Assembly: GCF_031457495.1 (NCBI RefSeq)
Contig: NZ_JAVDWM010000001.1
Coordinates: forward strand, 3,584,001-3,648,000
Reading direction: 5' to 3'
Source: Sphingopyxis sp. BE259
GTDB taxonomy: Bacteria > Pseudomonadota > Alphaproteobacteria > Sphingomonadales > Sphingomonadaceae
DNA: 64,000 bases
The notes below the pieces were generated by a model. That model saw only the letters and a list, made by a program, of their open reading frames with translations, searched no databases and was not told where the DNA came from. The translations under genes and the position numbers were made by a program. Below are positions 25,601-34,081 of this stretch, one piece after another; the first letter of the stretch is position 1; every line of letters begins with the position of its first letter.

Positions 25601-25741
25601 CGCGAATACGGTGATGGTATTATGATAGGAATTGCGCGCACCACCGACCACAAATGCGGCCGCTGCTGGCGCCACCTCCCCGAAGTTACCGAGGACGGCA
25701 ACTTGTGCAATCGCTGCGAGACGGTATTGAACCCCGCATGA
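22661..25741 (+). CDS. ileS: Isoleucyl-tRNA synthetase, with in-frame REP-like insertion
   Basis: A 1026-residue class I synthetase charging tRNA-Ile. HIGH is at residues 74-77, the CP1 editing domain starts near WTTTPWTIPVNQAL, KMSKS is at 674-678, and the C-terminal zinc site is C999, C1002, C1016 and C1019 (CGRCW...LCNRC). All catalytic features are intact. Residues 875-900 are encoded by a REP-like palindrome (25283-25361), inserted between LLEWPNLDTLL and the anticodon-binding helix ERWTQFRALR. Two stretches, about 23340-23625 and 25380-25645, have lower GC and different codon choice. The stop overlaps the lspA start by 4 bases. Confidence 0.96.
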   Translation: MTDSTPPAEQRDYRDTVFLPKTDFPMKAGLPQKEPLILAKWLQDNLEGQIRAARKGREQFILHDGPPYANGDMHIGHALNHILKDMVVRTQTLKGKDAPYVPGWDCHGLPIEWKVEEQYRKKKLNKDEVPVEEFRAECRAYAQHWVDTQREQLKRLGIGGDWDHPYLTMDYEAEATIVRELLKFAANDMLYRGAKPVMWSPVEKTALAEAEIEYEDIVSTQIDVAFEITDSPIEELKGAYAVIWTTTPWTIPVNQALAYGPKINYSILPLDGQKYIVNTINVGDFLNRIAEGDHERLDKLIWQTVDSAGNFNCKEIEGADLAGTIARHPMHHLGGFFARPRPFLAGDFVTTDSGTGLVHMSPDHGEDDFDLCKANGIDPVFAVEGDGKYRADWGWLGGQGSVINPKFNAPDGPICTDLREAGGLLAASADYKHSYPHSWRSKAKVIYRCTPQWFVPMDRVMTHIEPKAPREQRWESEGGAINPAEEDLCAAPTLRQAAMHAIDRTRFVPEKGRNRIGSMVKDRPDWVLSRQRAWGVPITLFVDRKTGQYLNDPIVNDRIVAAVKAGGVDAWSDARAQEYLGDAYNAADYERIVDILDVWFDSGCTHAFVLESGRWPALVRHDGGTHSADLYLEGSDQHRGWFQSSLLESSGTRGQAPYKAVLTHGFTMDSKGFKMSKSLGNTISPIDLMRDYGADILRLWALSVDFTEDHRIGKEILTGVADQYRKLRNTFRYLLGALEGFTEEERIADVAAMPELERYMLSLLADLDAKMAQAVEDFDFNSYTRLLSDFCNEDLSAFYFDIRKDSLYCDIGPAAPLGTDKRRAYRTVLDTLFHALVRYAAPVLVFTSEEVWGTRYPDEGSVHLLEWPNLDTLLRHPREGGDPASSSAAAERDSRLRGNDELMERWTQFRALRSHVNEAIEPLRREKIVRSSLEAKVYLGNSGLDEDTEETFDLAELFISGDVDLMSLVDSGGETNSFSFREYGDGIMIGIARTTDHKCGRCWRHLPEVTEDGNLCNRCETVLNPA
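25283..25361 (+). repeat. REP-like palindrome inside the ileS coding sequence
   Basis: Arms CGTCATCCCCGCGAAGGCGG and CCGCCTTCGCGGGAATGACG flank a central stretch of about 39 bases. The element starts exactly at ileS codon 875, and 78 of its bases encode 26 extra residues (RHPREGGDP ... DSRLRGND) without a stop codon. Its relatives elsewhere in the window (10839-10866, 2633-2724) are intergenic. Confidence 0.92.
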
Positions 25742-26259
25742 CAAGCTCTCGTTCGCCGCACCTGCGTTTCGGCCTGTTGATCGCGGCCTTCGCCTTCATT
25801 CTCGATCAGGTGACCAAATGGGTCGTGATCACCCCGCTGTCGCTCGAGGCGAAGCGTGAGATCGAGATTATCGACATCTTCAACCTGACCTGGGCAGAGA
25901 ATTGCGGCATTTCGCTGTCGATGTTTTCGGACTGCAACGACACCACGCGCTGGACTTTGGTCGCGGTGACCGCGGCGGTCGCCGCCGCGGTCGGCATCTG
26001 GATGACCCGCGAAAAGGCGCGCGGCGACGTCATCGCGCTGGCGCTGATTCTGGGCGGGGCGCTCGGCAATATCGTCGATCGTGTCCGCCACGGCTTTGTC
26101 GTCGATTTCGCCGACCTGCATTTCGGCGATTTCCGCCCCTTCCTGATCTTCAACGTCGCCGATGCCTGCATCTCGATCGGGGTGCTTTTGCTGGTTGCGC
26201 GCGCGCTGCTCTTCGGCGAAAAGGCGGCCAGCACGGGCGGGTCGCCGTCCTCCGACTAA
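25738..26259 (+). CDS. lspA: Lipoprotein signal peptidase LspA
   Basis: A 173-residue inner-membrane aspartyl protease that removes signal peptides from diacylglyceryl-prolipoproteins. Four hydrophobic helices are visible. The catalytic aspartates lie in GALGNIVDRVRHGFVVDF and FNVADACISIGV. The family motif near the first loop reads WAENCGISLSMF. The ATG overlaps the ileS stop. The following gene encodes a lipoprotein, a plausible substrate. Confidence 0.95.
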   Translation: MTSSRSPHLRFGLLIAAFAFILDQVTKWVVITPLSLEAKREIEIIDIFNLTWAENCGISLSMFSDCNDTTRWTLVAVTAAVAAAVGIWMTREKARGDVIALALILGGALGNIVDRVRHGFVVDFADLHFGDFRPFLIFNVADACISIGVLLLVARALLFGEKAASTGGSPSSD

Positions 26260-26283
26260 ACGGGGCGCATAGGAGTTATTACA

Positions 26284-26703
26284 GTGAACCGGACCACCGC
26301 CATCCTGGCCGCCTCGATTCTGGCCACCACCCTGTCGGCCTGCGGCTCGAACAACCTGTTCAACCGCGACCGCCCCGACGAATTCGCGGTGTCGCGTCAG
26401 GCGCCGCTGGTCGTGCCGCCCGACTTCTCGCTGGCCCCGCCAGCCCCCGGCACCGTCCGCCCCGGCGGCGAATCGACCGCGGAGCAGACGCTGCGCGCGC
26501 TGTTCGGCGGCCCTTCGGCCCGCAGCCCCAATGAAGCCGCGGTCATCAGCAGCGCCGACGGCGCCCGCGCCGACCCCGGCATCCGCAGCCAGGTCGGCAG
26601 CCCCGACACCCAGGTCGTCGACAAGGGCCTGGTCACCCGCGACATCCTGGCCGCCCCCGAAGGCGACGGCCGCGACGCGCAGGCGGCGATTCCGGGGGCC
26701 TGA
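26284..26703 (+). CDS. bamF: DUF3035 lipoprotein (BamF-type)
   Basis: A 139-residue secreted protein with a lipobox (ATTLSAC, cysteine near residue 20). It then has the conserved DUF3035 segment RDRPDEFAVSRQAPLVVPPDFSLAPP. In Caulobacter this family is a subunit (BamF) of the outer-membrane beta-barrel assembly complex. The GTG start at 26284 has AGGAG about 9 bases upstream. Its place behind ileS-lspA is a recurrent alphaproteobacterial order to my knowledge. A terminator follows. Confidence 0.88.
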   Translation: MNRTTAILAASILATTLSACGSNNLFNRDRPDEFAVSRQAPLVVPPDFSLAPPAPGTVRPGGESTAEQTLRALFGGPSARSPNEAAVISSADGARADPGIRSQVGSPDTQVVDKGLVTRDILAAPEGDGRDAQAAIPGA

Positions 26704-26726
26704 ACCCGGCGCACATCACCGACTGG

Positions 26727-26752
26727 AAAGGCCCGGCTGTCCGGGCCTTTTT
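26727..26752 (+). terminator. Rho-independent terminator after bamF
   Basis: Stem AAAGGCCCGG (26727-26736), loop CTGT, stem CCGGGCCTTT, ending in a run of five T. It lies between convergent genes, so it may also work for the minus-strand gene, though the A run there is short. Confidence 0.9.
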
Positions 26753-26760
26753 CGTGGCGG

Positions 26761-27429
26761 TCAGCGAAAAATCTGCGACACGACGACAAAAAGCACCAGC
26801 GCCTCGACCATCGCGCGCGAGGCATGGCCCGCGGCGCGCCAGTAGCCGCAGCGCAAATGATGGGCGAACCACAGGATCTGCAACGTACCGAACCATAGCA
26901 GCGCAAAGACAAGCAGCGCGAAACCGGTCACCTCCCACTCGACCTGCCCCGTTCGCATCAGGATCGACGACGCGCTCACCATCATTGCGAAGGGCGCGGT
27001 GACATAGCATTGGCTGTAAAAGGGCGGCTTGAGCGGCCCGCGGTCGAGCTTCACATGCCGCGCCCGCACCATCCGCGCCGCCATGATCAGCGGAAAAATG
27101 CTGAAGAACGCGACGCGCACCAATATCAGACTGCTGTCGTCGCTGATGAAGGCGCTCAACCCGGTCTTGCTGGTGATCAACTGGTCCTGCCCGACGAGCG
27201 ACAGTTCGGCGGCATGCGTCAGCGCGATGGTCAGCAGCAGGAACAGCGGCGGCGACAGCGTATCGCTATATTGCCGCGCCGCCGGATCGCCGAGTTCGCT
27301 GTCGGCATAATCCATCATCGTCAGCGGCTTGGTCAACGCGCGCCACAAGGTGACCGGATAAAAGACCAGCCACGACATGATCTCATAGAGCAGCTCGTCG
27401 AGCGACTGGATGAGTTTCAGGAAATCCAT
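26761..27429 (-). CDS. Multi-pass membrane protein of unknown function
   Basis: A 222-residue protein with about five hydrophobic segments, after an N-terminal amphipathic stretch MDFLKLIQSLDELLYEIMSW. Hydrophilic segments include MMDYADSELGDPAARQYSDTL and ARHVKLDRGPLKPPF. The layout resembles permease-like or Yip1-like proteins, but I find no diagnostic motif. It is downstream of dxs on the same strand, about 30 bases away. Confidence 0.7.
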   Translation of the reverse strand: MDFLKLIQSLDELLYEIMSWLVFYPVTLWRALTKPLTMMDYADSELGDPAARQYSDTLSPPLFLLLTIALTHAAELSLVGQDQLITSKTGLSAFISDDSSLILVRVAFFSIFPLIMAARMVRARHVKLDRGPLKPPFYSQCYVTAPFAMMVSASSILMRTGQVEWEVTGFALLVFALLWFGTLQILWFAHHLRCGYWRAAGHASRAMVEALVLFVVVSQIFR

Positions 27430-27459
27430 TGGCCTCGCCCCCGCTGCCAGCGATCCAGA

Positions 27460-29388
27460 CTAAGCCCGCGCGCCCGCTTCCTCGACCCCCGCGCTGTTGT
27501 GGCGCAGCGCTTTCAGCACGCAATCGACGATCTGCGGCGCATTCAGCCCCGCGGCGTCATATTGCAGTTCGGGCTTGTCCTGGTCCTGAAACGCATCGGG
27601 CAGGCGCAGCGTGCGCAGCTTCAGCCCGGCATCGATCAGCCCCTCGTCGCTCGCCAAGGTCAGCACATGCGCGCCCAGCCCGCCGACGCTGCCTTCCTCG
27701 ACCGTCACACACACTTCGTGGCTCGCCAGCGTCTTGCGGATCAGTTCTTCGTCGAGCGGCTTGGCGAAACGCAAATCGATGACGCTCGTCGACAGCCCGC
27801 GCGCTTCCAGCGTGTCAGCGGCTTTCAACGCCTCGGCCAATCGCGTGCCAAGCGAGAAGATCGCCACCGTCTTGCCGCTGCGCACGACGCGACCCTTGCC
27901 GATCTCCAGCTTCACCGGAACCTCGGGCAACGCGACGCCGGTGCCATTGCCGCGCGGATAACGGAAGGCGATCGGCCCCGCGTCATATTCCGCGGCGGTG
28001 TAGGTCATATGGACCAGCTCGGCCTCATCGGCCGCCGCCATCACCACCATATTGGGCAGCGTCGCCAGATAGGTGACGTCGAACGAGCCCGCATGGGTCG
28101 ATCCGTCGGCGCCGACCAGCCCGGCGCGGTCGATCGCGAAACGCACCGGCAGGTTCTGGATCGCTACATCATGGACGACCTGATCATAGGCGCGCTGGAG
28201 GAACGTCGAATAGATCGCGCAGAACGGCCGCATCCCCTGCGCCGCCAAGCCCGCCGCGAAGGTCACCGCATGTTGTTCGGCAATCCCGACGTCGAAGCTG
28301 CGCGTCGGATGCGCCTTGGCGAATTTGTCGACGCCGGTCCCCGACGGCATCGCCGCGGTGATCGCGACGATGCGCGGGTCGGTGTCGGCCAGCTTCGCCA
28401 GCGTCTCGCCAAACACATTCTGATACTGCGGCGGTCCCGGCGGCGCTTTCGCCTGTTCGCCGGTGATGACGTCGAATTTCTGGACGCCATGATATTTGTC
28501 GGCGGCCGCCTCGGCGGGGGCATAGCCCTTGCCCTTCATCGTCACCGCATGGATCAGCACCGGGCCATGGTCGCTGTCGCGGACATTTTCCAGGATCGGG
28601 ATCAGATGGTCGAGGTTATGCCCGTCGATCGGCCCGACATAATAAAAGCCCAGTTCTTCGAACAAGGTGCCGCCCATCGCCATGCCGCGCGCATATTCGT
28701 CGGTCTTCTTTGCCGCCTTGTGCAGCGGCTCGGGCAATTTGCGCGCAAAGCGCCGCGCGATTTCGCGCAGCTCGATAAACGGCCGCGACGACACCAGCTT
28801 CGCCAGATAGGCCGAGAGTCCTCCAACAGGGGGAGCGATCGACATATCATTGTCGTTGAGGATGACGATCAGCCGGTTGCCCGCCTGCTTCGCATTGTTC
28901 ATCGCCTCATAGGCCATGCCCGCCGACATCGACCCGTCGCCGATCACCGCGATCGCCCGGCCCGGCTGATTCTTCAGCTTGTTGGCGATCGCAAACCCGA
29001 GCGCGGCGCTGATCGAGGTCGAACTGTGCGCGGCGCCGAACGGGTCATATTCGCTCTCGCTGCGCTTGGTGAAGCCCGACAATCCGCCGCCGGTGCGCAA
29101 AGTTCGGATGCGGTCGCGGCGCCCGGTGATGATCTTGTGCGGATAGCATTGGTGGCCGACGTCCCACACGATCTTGTCGCGCGGGGTGTCGAACACATAA
29201 TGCAGCGCGGTGGTCAGCTCGACGACCCCCAGCCCCGACCCCAGATGGCCGCCGGTGGTGCCGACGGCCGAAATCATCTCGGCGCGCAGCTCGTCGGCGA
29301 ACTGGCGGAGGTCTTCGGGCTTCAGCTTGCGGAGGTCGGCGGGGACATCCACCGTGTCGAGCAGCGGCGTTGACGGACGGTCGGTCAT
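27460..29388 (-). CDS. dxs: 1-deoxy-D-xylulose-5-phosphate synthase
   Basis: A 642-residue thiamine-diphosphate enzyme, the first step of the MEP isoprenoid pathway (pyruvate plus glyceraldehyde-3-phosphate). Motifs: [20 protein letters not shown] and [15 protein letters not shown] near the N-terminus; the ThDP motif [19 protein letters not shown]; and [19 protein letters not shown] in the pyrimidine domain. Length is standard. ThiC, encoded later in the window, supplies the cofactor's pyrimidine half. Confidence 0.96.
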   Translation of the reverse strand: MTDRPSTPLLDTVDVPADLRKLKPEDLRQFADELRAEMISAVGTTGGHLGSGLGVVELTTALHYVFDTPRDKIVWDVGHQCYPHKIITGRRDRIRTLRTGGGLSGFTKRSESEYDPFGAAHSSTSISAALGFAIANKLKNQPGRAIAVIGDGSMSAGMAYEAMNNAKQAGNRLIVILNDNDMSIAPPVGGLSAYLAKLVSSRPFIELREIARRFARKLPEPLHKAAKKTDEYARGMAMGGTLFEELGFYYVGPIDGHNLDHLIPILENVRDSDHGPVLIHAVTMKGKGYAPAEAAADKYHGVQKFDVITGEQAKAPPGPPQYQNVFGETLAKLADTDPRIVAITAAMPSGTGVDKFAKAHPTRSFDVGIAEQHAVTFAAGLAAQGMRPFCAIYSTFLQRAYDQVVHDVAIQNLPVRFAIDRAGLVGADGSTHAGSFDVTYLATLPNMVVMAAADEAELVHMTYTAAEYDAGPIAFRYPRGNGTGVALPEVPVKLEIGKGRVVRSGKTVAIFSLGTRLAEALKAADTLEARGLSTSVIDLRFAKPLDEELIRKTLASHEVCVTVEEGSVGGLGAHVLTLASDEGLIDAGLKLRTLRLPDAFQDQDKPELQYDAAGLNAPQIVDCVLKALRHNSAGVEEAGARA

Positions 29389-29445
29389 GCCGCCGTCATA
29401 ATGGTAACCCGCGATACTGTCGAACGAAAAGGCGACGGCGCCGGA

Positions 29446-29958
29446 TCAGCGCGCGCTCGCCGGGTTCCGAATATCGTCGGCCAATTGCCAGCAACCGCCG
29501 CTCGGTCGAAAGGTCAACGCGCCGCCCGGCCCGGTCTTTTCGATCAAGGTTCCCGGCCCGTCGCCCTCCCCGGGCGCAAATCGCCCCGGCATCCAATCGA
29601 CGCGCTGGATGCCGCCGTCGCCGGTGCTGAAATCGACCTGAACATAGACCAGCTGGCGCGGGTCGCCGCCGTTCGCCGCGAACAACCGCTCCGATGCGCG
29701 GGTGACATAGCTGTAATCCATCATCACGATCGGGAAATCACGGACCGCCGCCGAGCCATAACGCGCCCGCACAGCCTGGCTGTTGGCAAACGGCCACAAA
29801 AAGGCCGGGAAGTCGCCGTTGCGGCAGGCACTCGCGGCTTCATCCAGAAAAAAGCGGTCGCTCTCGCTCAGCGGTTCGGCGGCCATGGCGCCGCCCGGCG
29901 CCAGCCCCATGAGCGCCGCCGCCATCGCCCAGCGCATCCGCCCGTCACTCTTGCTCAT
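29446..29958 (-). CDS. Secreted hypothetical protein
   Basis: A 170-residue protein with a signal peptide (MRWAMAAALMGLAPGGAMAAE, cleavage near AMA-AE). The domain contains two cysteines (ACRNGDFPAF, GGCWQLADD) that may pair in the periplasm. The ATG at 29958 has GAGG about 10 bases upstream and overlaps the preceding gene by 14 bases, so they are probably co-translated. The family is not recognised. Confidence 0.65.
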   Translation of the reverse strand: MSKSDGRMRWAMAAALMGLAPGGAMAAEPLSESDRFFLDEAASACRNGDFPAFLWPFANSQAVRARYGSAAVRDFPIVMMDYSYVTRASERLFAANGGDPRQLVYVQVDFSTGDGGIQRVDWMPGRFAPGEGDGPGTLIEKTGPGGALTFRPSGGCWQLADDIRNPASAR

Positions 29959-30193
29959 CGTGTTTCACCTCCTCATCGGTCGCGGCGTTTTTCGCCGCGC
30001 CGATCTGGGCATAAAGGCCGCGCACCATCAGGTCTGTGAACACGATCATAACCCCGATCATCCCGATCAGCAGCGCCACCGCGGCGACCGGGAACGGCCC
30101 GATGCTATTGATCGCGCCGCGCCGCAGCGCGACGGCGAGCGCCGCCGCGATCGCCATCAGCGCATAACCGATCAGGCGCGGGGTGCGGTTCAT
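29945..30193 (-). CDS. Small two-helix membrane protein
   Basis: An 82-residue protein with two transmembrane helices (about residues 8-22 and 32-55) and an acidic cytoplasmic tail (ATDEEVKHDEQE). It begins MNRTPRLIGYALMAIAAAL. The longer frame upstream (to 30475) has no hydrophobic or conserved character. Function unknown. Confidence 0.55.
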   Translation of the reverse strand: MNRTPRLIGYALMAIAAALAVALRRGAINSIGPFPVAAVALLIGMIGVMIVFTDLMVRGLYAQIGAAKNAATDEEVKHDEQE

Positions 30194-30398
30194 CGGCGCG
30201 ACAGCCAGGCCGGGGCAGGACTGGGGGCGCGCCGCGAGGAACCAACGGCGAAGCGGCGCGATAAGGAGACGGCGAGGGCCGGGTGATGCATGAAAGGCAC
30301 GATGCGGCCAAAACCATGGTTCGGCAAGACGAAGCCTTTGCAATATCTGGACGATCGCATACACCCCCAGCCAAGAGGGGCAAGAATATAGGATGTTT

Positions 30399-31424
30399 AT
30401 GCCCGATTTGACGCCGCTCTTTCGTCTGGTTCGCCGGACCGGCACGCTTCCGCTTTTCGCAACGCTCGCCTTCACGGGCTTCGCTGCCGCCCCGGCGTCG
30501 GCCGCCGATGCGCCGCTGCCCGCCGACCTGACCGCGCCCGGCGATGCCGCATCGAGCCTCGAAGCCGATCAGCCCGCGCGCTACGTGCAAGACAGCAGCG
30601 ACCTCGACGAAAATATCCTGCTCCCCGCGGCGCGCGACGACGATGCAGATGGCGAACGCAAATGGTCGCGCGACTATATCGCGGTCGCTGGCGGCTTGCT
30701 CAACTCGCCCGACTACAACGGCTCTGACGATCGCCGCATCCTGCCCGCCTTTTATGTGCGCGGGCGGGTCAGCGGTTATTCCTTTTCGACTCGCGGCACC
30801 AATTTCCAGGTCGACCTGATCCGCCATCGCCGCGGACAAAAGACCGATTTCAAGTTCGGCCCGATCATCAGCCTGCGCGCCGACCGCTCCGGCAGTGTCA
30901 AGGATCCGCAGGTCGATGCGCTCGGCAAGCGAAAGGCGGCGATCGAGGCGGGCTTTTTCACCGGGGTCACCCACACGGGCGTCATCACCAGCGCCTATGA
31001 CCAGATCGGCTTTCGCCTCGTCGCGTTAAAGGACATATCGGGCCGCCACGGCAGTTGGGCAGCGTCGCCGACGATCGATTATGGCACCCCGCTGTCGAAA
31101 CGCGCCTTCATCGGCATATCCGCGTCGGTCAATTTTTACGGCAAGGGTTTTGGCCGCTATTATTACGACATCGATCCGGTCGGCAGCGCCGCGAGCGGCC
31201 TGCCCGTCTACACCGGTGCCGGGACCAAGGCGACGGCGGGCAAATATACGCTGGGAATGGCGGGCGCCTATGCGTTGTCGGGCGACCTTCGCAAGGGGTT
31301 CGTGATGATCGGCGGCGCCCAATACGGCCGCCTGCTGTCACGCTACGCCGATTCGCCGATCGTGAAGGACGTCGGCAGCGCCGACCAATGGCTGTTCGGC
31401 GGCGGGCTGGCGTATCAGTTCTGA
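30399..31424 (+). CDS. MipA/OmpV-family outer membrane protein
   Basis: About 341 residues with a signal peptide ending near APASAADAP. The MipA/OmpV beta-barrel includes YIAVAGGLLNSPDYNGSDDRRILPAFYVRG and the C-terminal strand DQWLFGGGLAYQF. The terminal phenylalanine is the Bam recognition signature. MipA scaffolds murein synthesis in E. coli, but most homologues are just porin-like. A start at 30399 has AGGA 5 bases upstream; 30393 is an alternative. Confidence 0.85.
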   Translation: MPDLTPLFRLVRRTGTLPLFATLAFTGFAAAPASAADAPLPADLTAPGDAASSLEADQPARYVQDSSDLDENILLPAARDDDADGERKWSRDYIAVAGGLLNSPDYNGSDDRRILPAFYVRGRVSGYSFSTRGTNFQVDLIRHRRGQKTDFKFGPIISLRADRSGSVKDPQVDALGKRKAAIEAGFFTGVTHTGVITSAYDQIGFRLVALKDISGRHGSWAASPTIDYGTPLSKRAFIGISASVNFYGKGFGRYYYDIDPVGSAASGLPVYTGAGTKATAGKYTLGMAGAYALSGDLRKGFVMIGGAQYGRLLSRYADSPIVKDVGSADQWLFGGGLAYQF

Positions 31425-31457
31425 GCGGATGCGGGCAAAAGGCGATATTTGTAGCAT

Positions 31458-31560
31458 CGTCATCCTGAACTTGTTTCAGGATCCATGGCCTGCCGTTTCC
31501 TTCGGCGCGGCACCAAATTCGAGCTCAGGCCGTGGATGCTGAAACAAGTTCAGCATGACG
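31458..31560. repeat. REP-like palindrome, family C (GAACTTGTTTCAGGATCCATG arms)
   Basis: Arms begin CGTCATCCTGAACTTGTTTC and end GAAACAAGTTCAGCATGACG, with inner pair CCATGGCCTG / CAGGCCGTGG. The same family, with similar interior, occurs at 62063-62165. It lies in the convergent spacer between MipA and the LysR regulator. Confidence 0.88.
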
Positions 31561-31601
31561 AAGTTGAAGGTCCGATCCCTACCCCAAAGCCGCCGCCGCC
31601 C

Positions 31602-32492
31602 TCACCCCAACCCCGCAACCCGCGCCCGCGCCTTCATCGCCTCGACAAACGCGCGCGCCGCGGGCAATCCCGCGCGTGACTGTTCGAACAGCAGATGGAC
31701 TGGTAGCGCCGGCGGCTGGTCGTCCGCCAGCAGCGCGATCAGCCGCCCGGCAGCGAGCGCGTCGGCGAGCTGATAGCTGAGCAGGTTGGCGATCCCCAGG
31801 CCCGCCTCCGCCGCCGCCAGCGCCGCATCGACCGTGTTGACGACCAGCCGCGGCCTGGGATCCAGCCGCCAGCGCCCGCTCGCCAGCTGCCAGTCGCTGG
31901 TTGCACGCGGCCCCATCGTGCCGATCAGATCATGCCCCGCCAGGTCGTCGACCCCCTGCGGCGCCCCGCGGCGGGCCAGATAGGCGGGGCTGGCGACCAG
32001 CATCTGGCGCACCCGGCCGATCCGCACCGCGGTCAATCCCGAATCGGCGAGCGCGCCGATCCGTACCGCAACGTCGATCCCCTCCTCGACGATCCGGACG
32101 TTGCGGTCGATCAGCATCATCCGCACCACCAGCTCGTCATGCTGCGCCATCAGCGCACCGACCACCGGCAGCACATGCAGCCGCCCAAACATCACCGGCG
32201 CGGTCACATACAGTTGTCCACGCGGCGCGGCCGTCGCCCCGCGCAGTTCGCGCTCGGCCCCCGCCAGATCGGCCAGGATGCGCCGCGCCTGGTCCAGAAA
32301 CGCCGCGCCTTCGTCGGTCAGCGCGACCGCGCGGGTCGAGCGGTGGAACAGCAGCGTCCCCAGCCGCGCCTCCAGCGCCGCGATGCCGCGCGTCACCGCT
32401 GGCGGCGAGCTGTTCAGCTTGCGCGCCGCCGCCGCAAAGCCCCCCTCGCTCGCCACCGCGACGAACATTTCCAGGGTCAGCAGGCGGTCCAT
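31602..32492 (-). CDS. LysR-family transcriptional regulator
   Basis: A 296-residue regulator. The N-terminal winged helix is MDRLLTLEMFVAVASEGGFAAAARKLNSSPPAVTRGIAALEARLGTLLFHRSTRAVALTDEG-type (residues 1-65), followed by a periplasmic-binding-protein-like effector domain. It closely fits the TrmB/DsdC-like single-gene LysR class. It is divergent from the PPOX/GST/tautomerase/YdcZ operon across a 133-base spacer, so that operon is its likely target. The effector is unknown. Confidence 0.9.
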   Translation of the reverse strand: MDRLLTLEMFVAVASEGGFAAAARKLNSSPPAVTRGIAALEARLGTLLFHRSTRAVALTDEGAAFLDQARRILADLAGAERELRGATAAPRGQLYVTAPVMFGRLHVLPVVGALMAQHDELVVRMMLIDRNVRIVEEGIDVAVRIGALADSGLTAVRIGRVRQMLVASPAYLARRGAPQGVDDLAGHDLIGTMGPRATSDWQLASGRWRLDPRPRLVVNTVDAALAAAEAGLGIANLLSYQLADALAAGRLIALLADDQPPALPVHLLFEQSRAGLPAARAFVEAMKARARVAGLG

Positions 32493-32625
32493 CGATTATT
32501 CCATTTGTCGGAACAGAATAGTTCCAATTTCACCGATTATCACATGAACCGCAACAAACTATCTCTCCGTGTGCGAACAAGGGCATGTCCCCTCTGCCTT
32601 TGTTCGCCCCTTACGGAGGCGCGGC

Positions 32626-33252
32626 ATGGCCCAAAACTACCGGCACACCCTGTTCAGCGACGCCGTCAAGACGTTGCAGGAACGCCACGGCTCGCGCGCT
32701 TCCTATCTGAAAATGGACGCTGGCGCCGACGGCACGCCCGATGCGCTGACCGCCAAGGAGCTGGACTATATCGCGCTGCGCGACAGTTTCTACATGGCCA
32801 GCGTCACCGCGGACGGCTGGCCCTATATGCAGCACCGCGGCGGCCCCGCGGGTTTCCTCCGCCATATCGCGGGCAACCGCATCGGTTTCGCCGACTATCG
32901 CGGTAACAAGCAATACATCAGCACCGCGAACCTCGCCGGCGACGACCGCGTCTCGCTGTTCCTGATGGATTATCCGAACCGGGACCGGCTGAAGCTGGTC
33001 TGCCATGCACACAGTATCGAGCTCGCCGACGATCCGGCGCTCGTCGCCTCGCTGATGCCCGCGGGGTATCGCGCCATCCCCGAACGCGCCTTTGTCATCG
33101 ATGTGATCGGGTGGGAGTGGAATTGCTCGCAGCATATCACCCCGCGCTTCACCGAAGCCGAAATTTCCGCCGCGATCAAACCGATGGCGGCTGAACTCAA
33201 TCAGCTGCGCGCCGAACTTGCGGCGCTGCGCGCAAACGGAGACGAACGATGA
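32626..33252 (+). CDS. Pyridoxamine 5'-phosphate oxidase-family flavoprotein
   Basis: A 208-residue split-barrel FMN-binding protein. Its N-terminal part reads DYIALRDSFYMASVTADGWPYMQHRGGPAGFL, the usual PPOX entry, followed by GNKQYISTANLAGDDRVSLFLMDYPNR. True PdxH signatures are not evident, so the substrate is unknown; this subgroup often reduces or oxidises small electrophiles. The C-terminal 30 residues look coiled-coil. GGAGG lies upstream of the ATG at 32626. First gene of a four-gene operon; the stop overlaps the GST start. Confidence 0.82.
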   Translation: MAQNYRHTLFSDAVKTLQERHGSRASYLKMDAGADGTPDALTAKELDYIALRDSFYMASVTADGWPYMQHRGGPAGFLRHIAGNRIGFADYRGNKQYISTANLAGDDRVSLFLMDYPNRDRLKLVCHAHSIELADDPALVASLMPAGYRAIPERAFVIDVIGWEWNCSQHITPRFTEAEISAAIKPMAAELNQLRAELAALRANGDER

Positions 33253-33860
33253 TCCATCTCTATGGCACCCCGCGGTCGGGCAACACCCACAAGGTCCGCA
33301 TGGCGCTGACCTTTCTGGGCCTGCCATGGGACGAGCTAGCGACCGACGCCGCGGCGCGGCAATCAGACGCTTTTCGCGCCCTGACCCCGATGGCGCAAAT
33401 CCCCTTCCTCATCGATGGCGAGGTCCGGCTGCGCGACAGTCAGGCGATCCTCGCCTATCTCGCGGCGCGCCACCGCCCCGGCGAATGGGACGGCCGGACT
33501 CCGCGGGAACGCGGTGAAATCACGCTGTGGCTGTCGCACGCCGCCAACGAGATCGCCAACGGCCCGGCCACATTGCGCCTCGCGCGCCAGTTCGGCGCTT
33601 CCATCGCCGAGGATCAGGCGCAGGCGATCACCGTACGCTTTCTGCCCGTCATCGAGGCGCATCTTTCCGACCGTCGCTGGCTCGTCGGCGACCGGCTGAC
33701 CATCGCCGATCTGGCCGTCAGCCCCTATCTGGCGCTGATGGCAGAGGCCGACATCGACCTTGCCGACTGGCCGGCAATCGGCGAATGGACACGGCGGATC
33801 GCGGCACGTCCCGGCTTTCCCGCCATGCCGGGCTGGCCCGCCGCCGAAGGAGCCGAATGA
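33249..33860 (+). CDS. Glutathione S-transferase family protein
   Basis: A 203-residue protein. The thioredoxin-fold N-terminal domain reads LYGTPRSGNTHKVRMALTFLGLPW, with the GST loop MAQIPFLIDGEVRLRDSQAILAYLA (cis-proline and Glu/Asp-Ser glutathione site). A helical C-terminal domain follows (RWLVGDRLTIADLAVSPYL). It probably conjugates or isomerises electrophiles with glutathione. It overlaps both the PPOX gene and the tautomerase gene. Confidence 0.9.
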   Translation: MIHLYGTPRSGNTHKVRMALTFLGLPWDELATDAAARQSDAFRALTPMAQIPFLIDGEVRLRDSQAILAYLAARHRPGEWDGRTPRERGEITLWLSHAANEIANGPATLRLARQFGASIAEDQAQAITVRFLPVIEAHLSDRRWLVGDRLTIADLAVSPYLALMAEADIDLADWPAIGEWTRRIAARPGFPAMPGWPAAEGAE

Positions 33861-34081
33861 TGCCCTATGTGAACATCAAGATTACCCGCGAAGGCGCGAC
33901 GCCCGACCAAAAGGCCGAACTGATCGCGGGGGTCACCGACCTGCTCCAACGCATCCTCGGCAAAAATCCCGCGACCACGGTGGTGACGATCGACGAGGTC
34001 GACTTGGACAATTGGGGCATCGGCGGGCTGCCCGTCACCGAATTTCGCGCGGCGCAGGCGGCAAAGGCACCGCCGCAATGA
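33860..34081 (+). CDS. 4-oxalocrotonate tautomerase-family enzyme (PptA-like)
   Basis: A 73-residue protein starting M-P-Y-V-N-I-K, so that Met removal exposes the catalytic Pro-1 of the tautomerase superfamily. It carries the family's VDLDNWGIGG segment, seen in PptA-like members. Two adjacent ATGs exist. The one at 33860 is chosen because it gives Pro-1 and has AAGGAG at 7-base spacing; the other (33857) would hide the proline. The substrate is not predictable. Confidence 0.88.
   Translation: MPYVNIKITREGATPDQKAELIAGVTDLLQRILGKNPATTVVTIDEVDLDNWGIGGLPVTEFRAAQAAKAPPQ

Noticed and set aside
27010..29373. 787-codon open frame antisense to dxs
   Set aside because: A shadow of the GC-rich third positions of dxs, which has every catalytic motif. 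The antisense product is Arg/Gln/His-rich low-complexity sequence.
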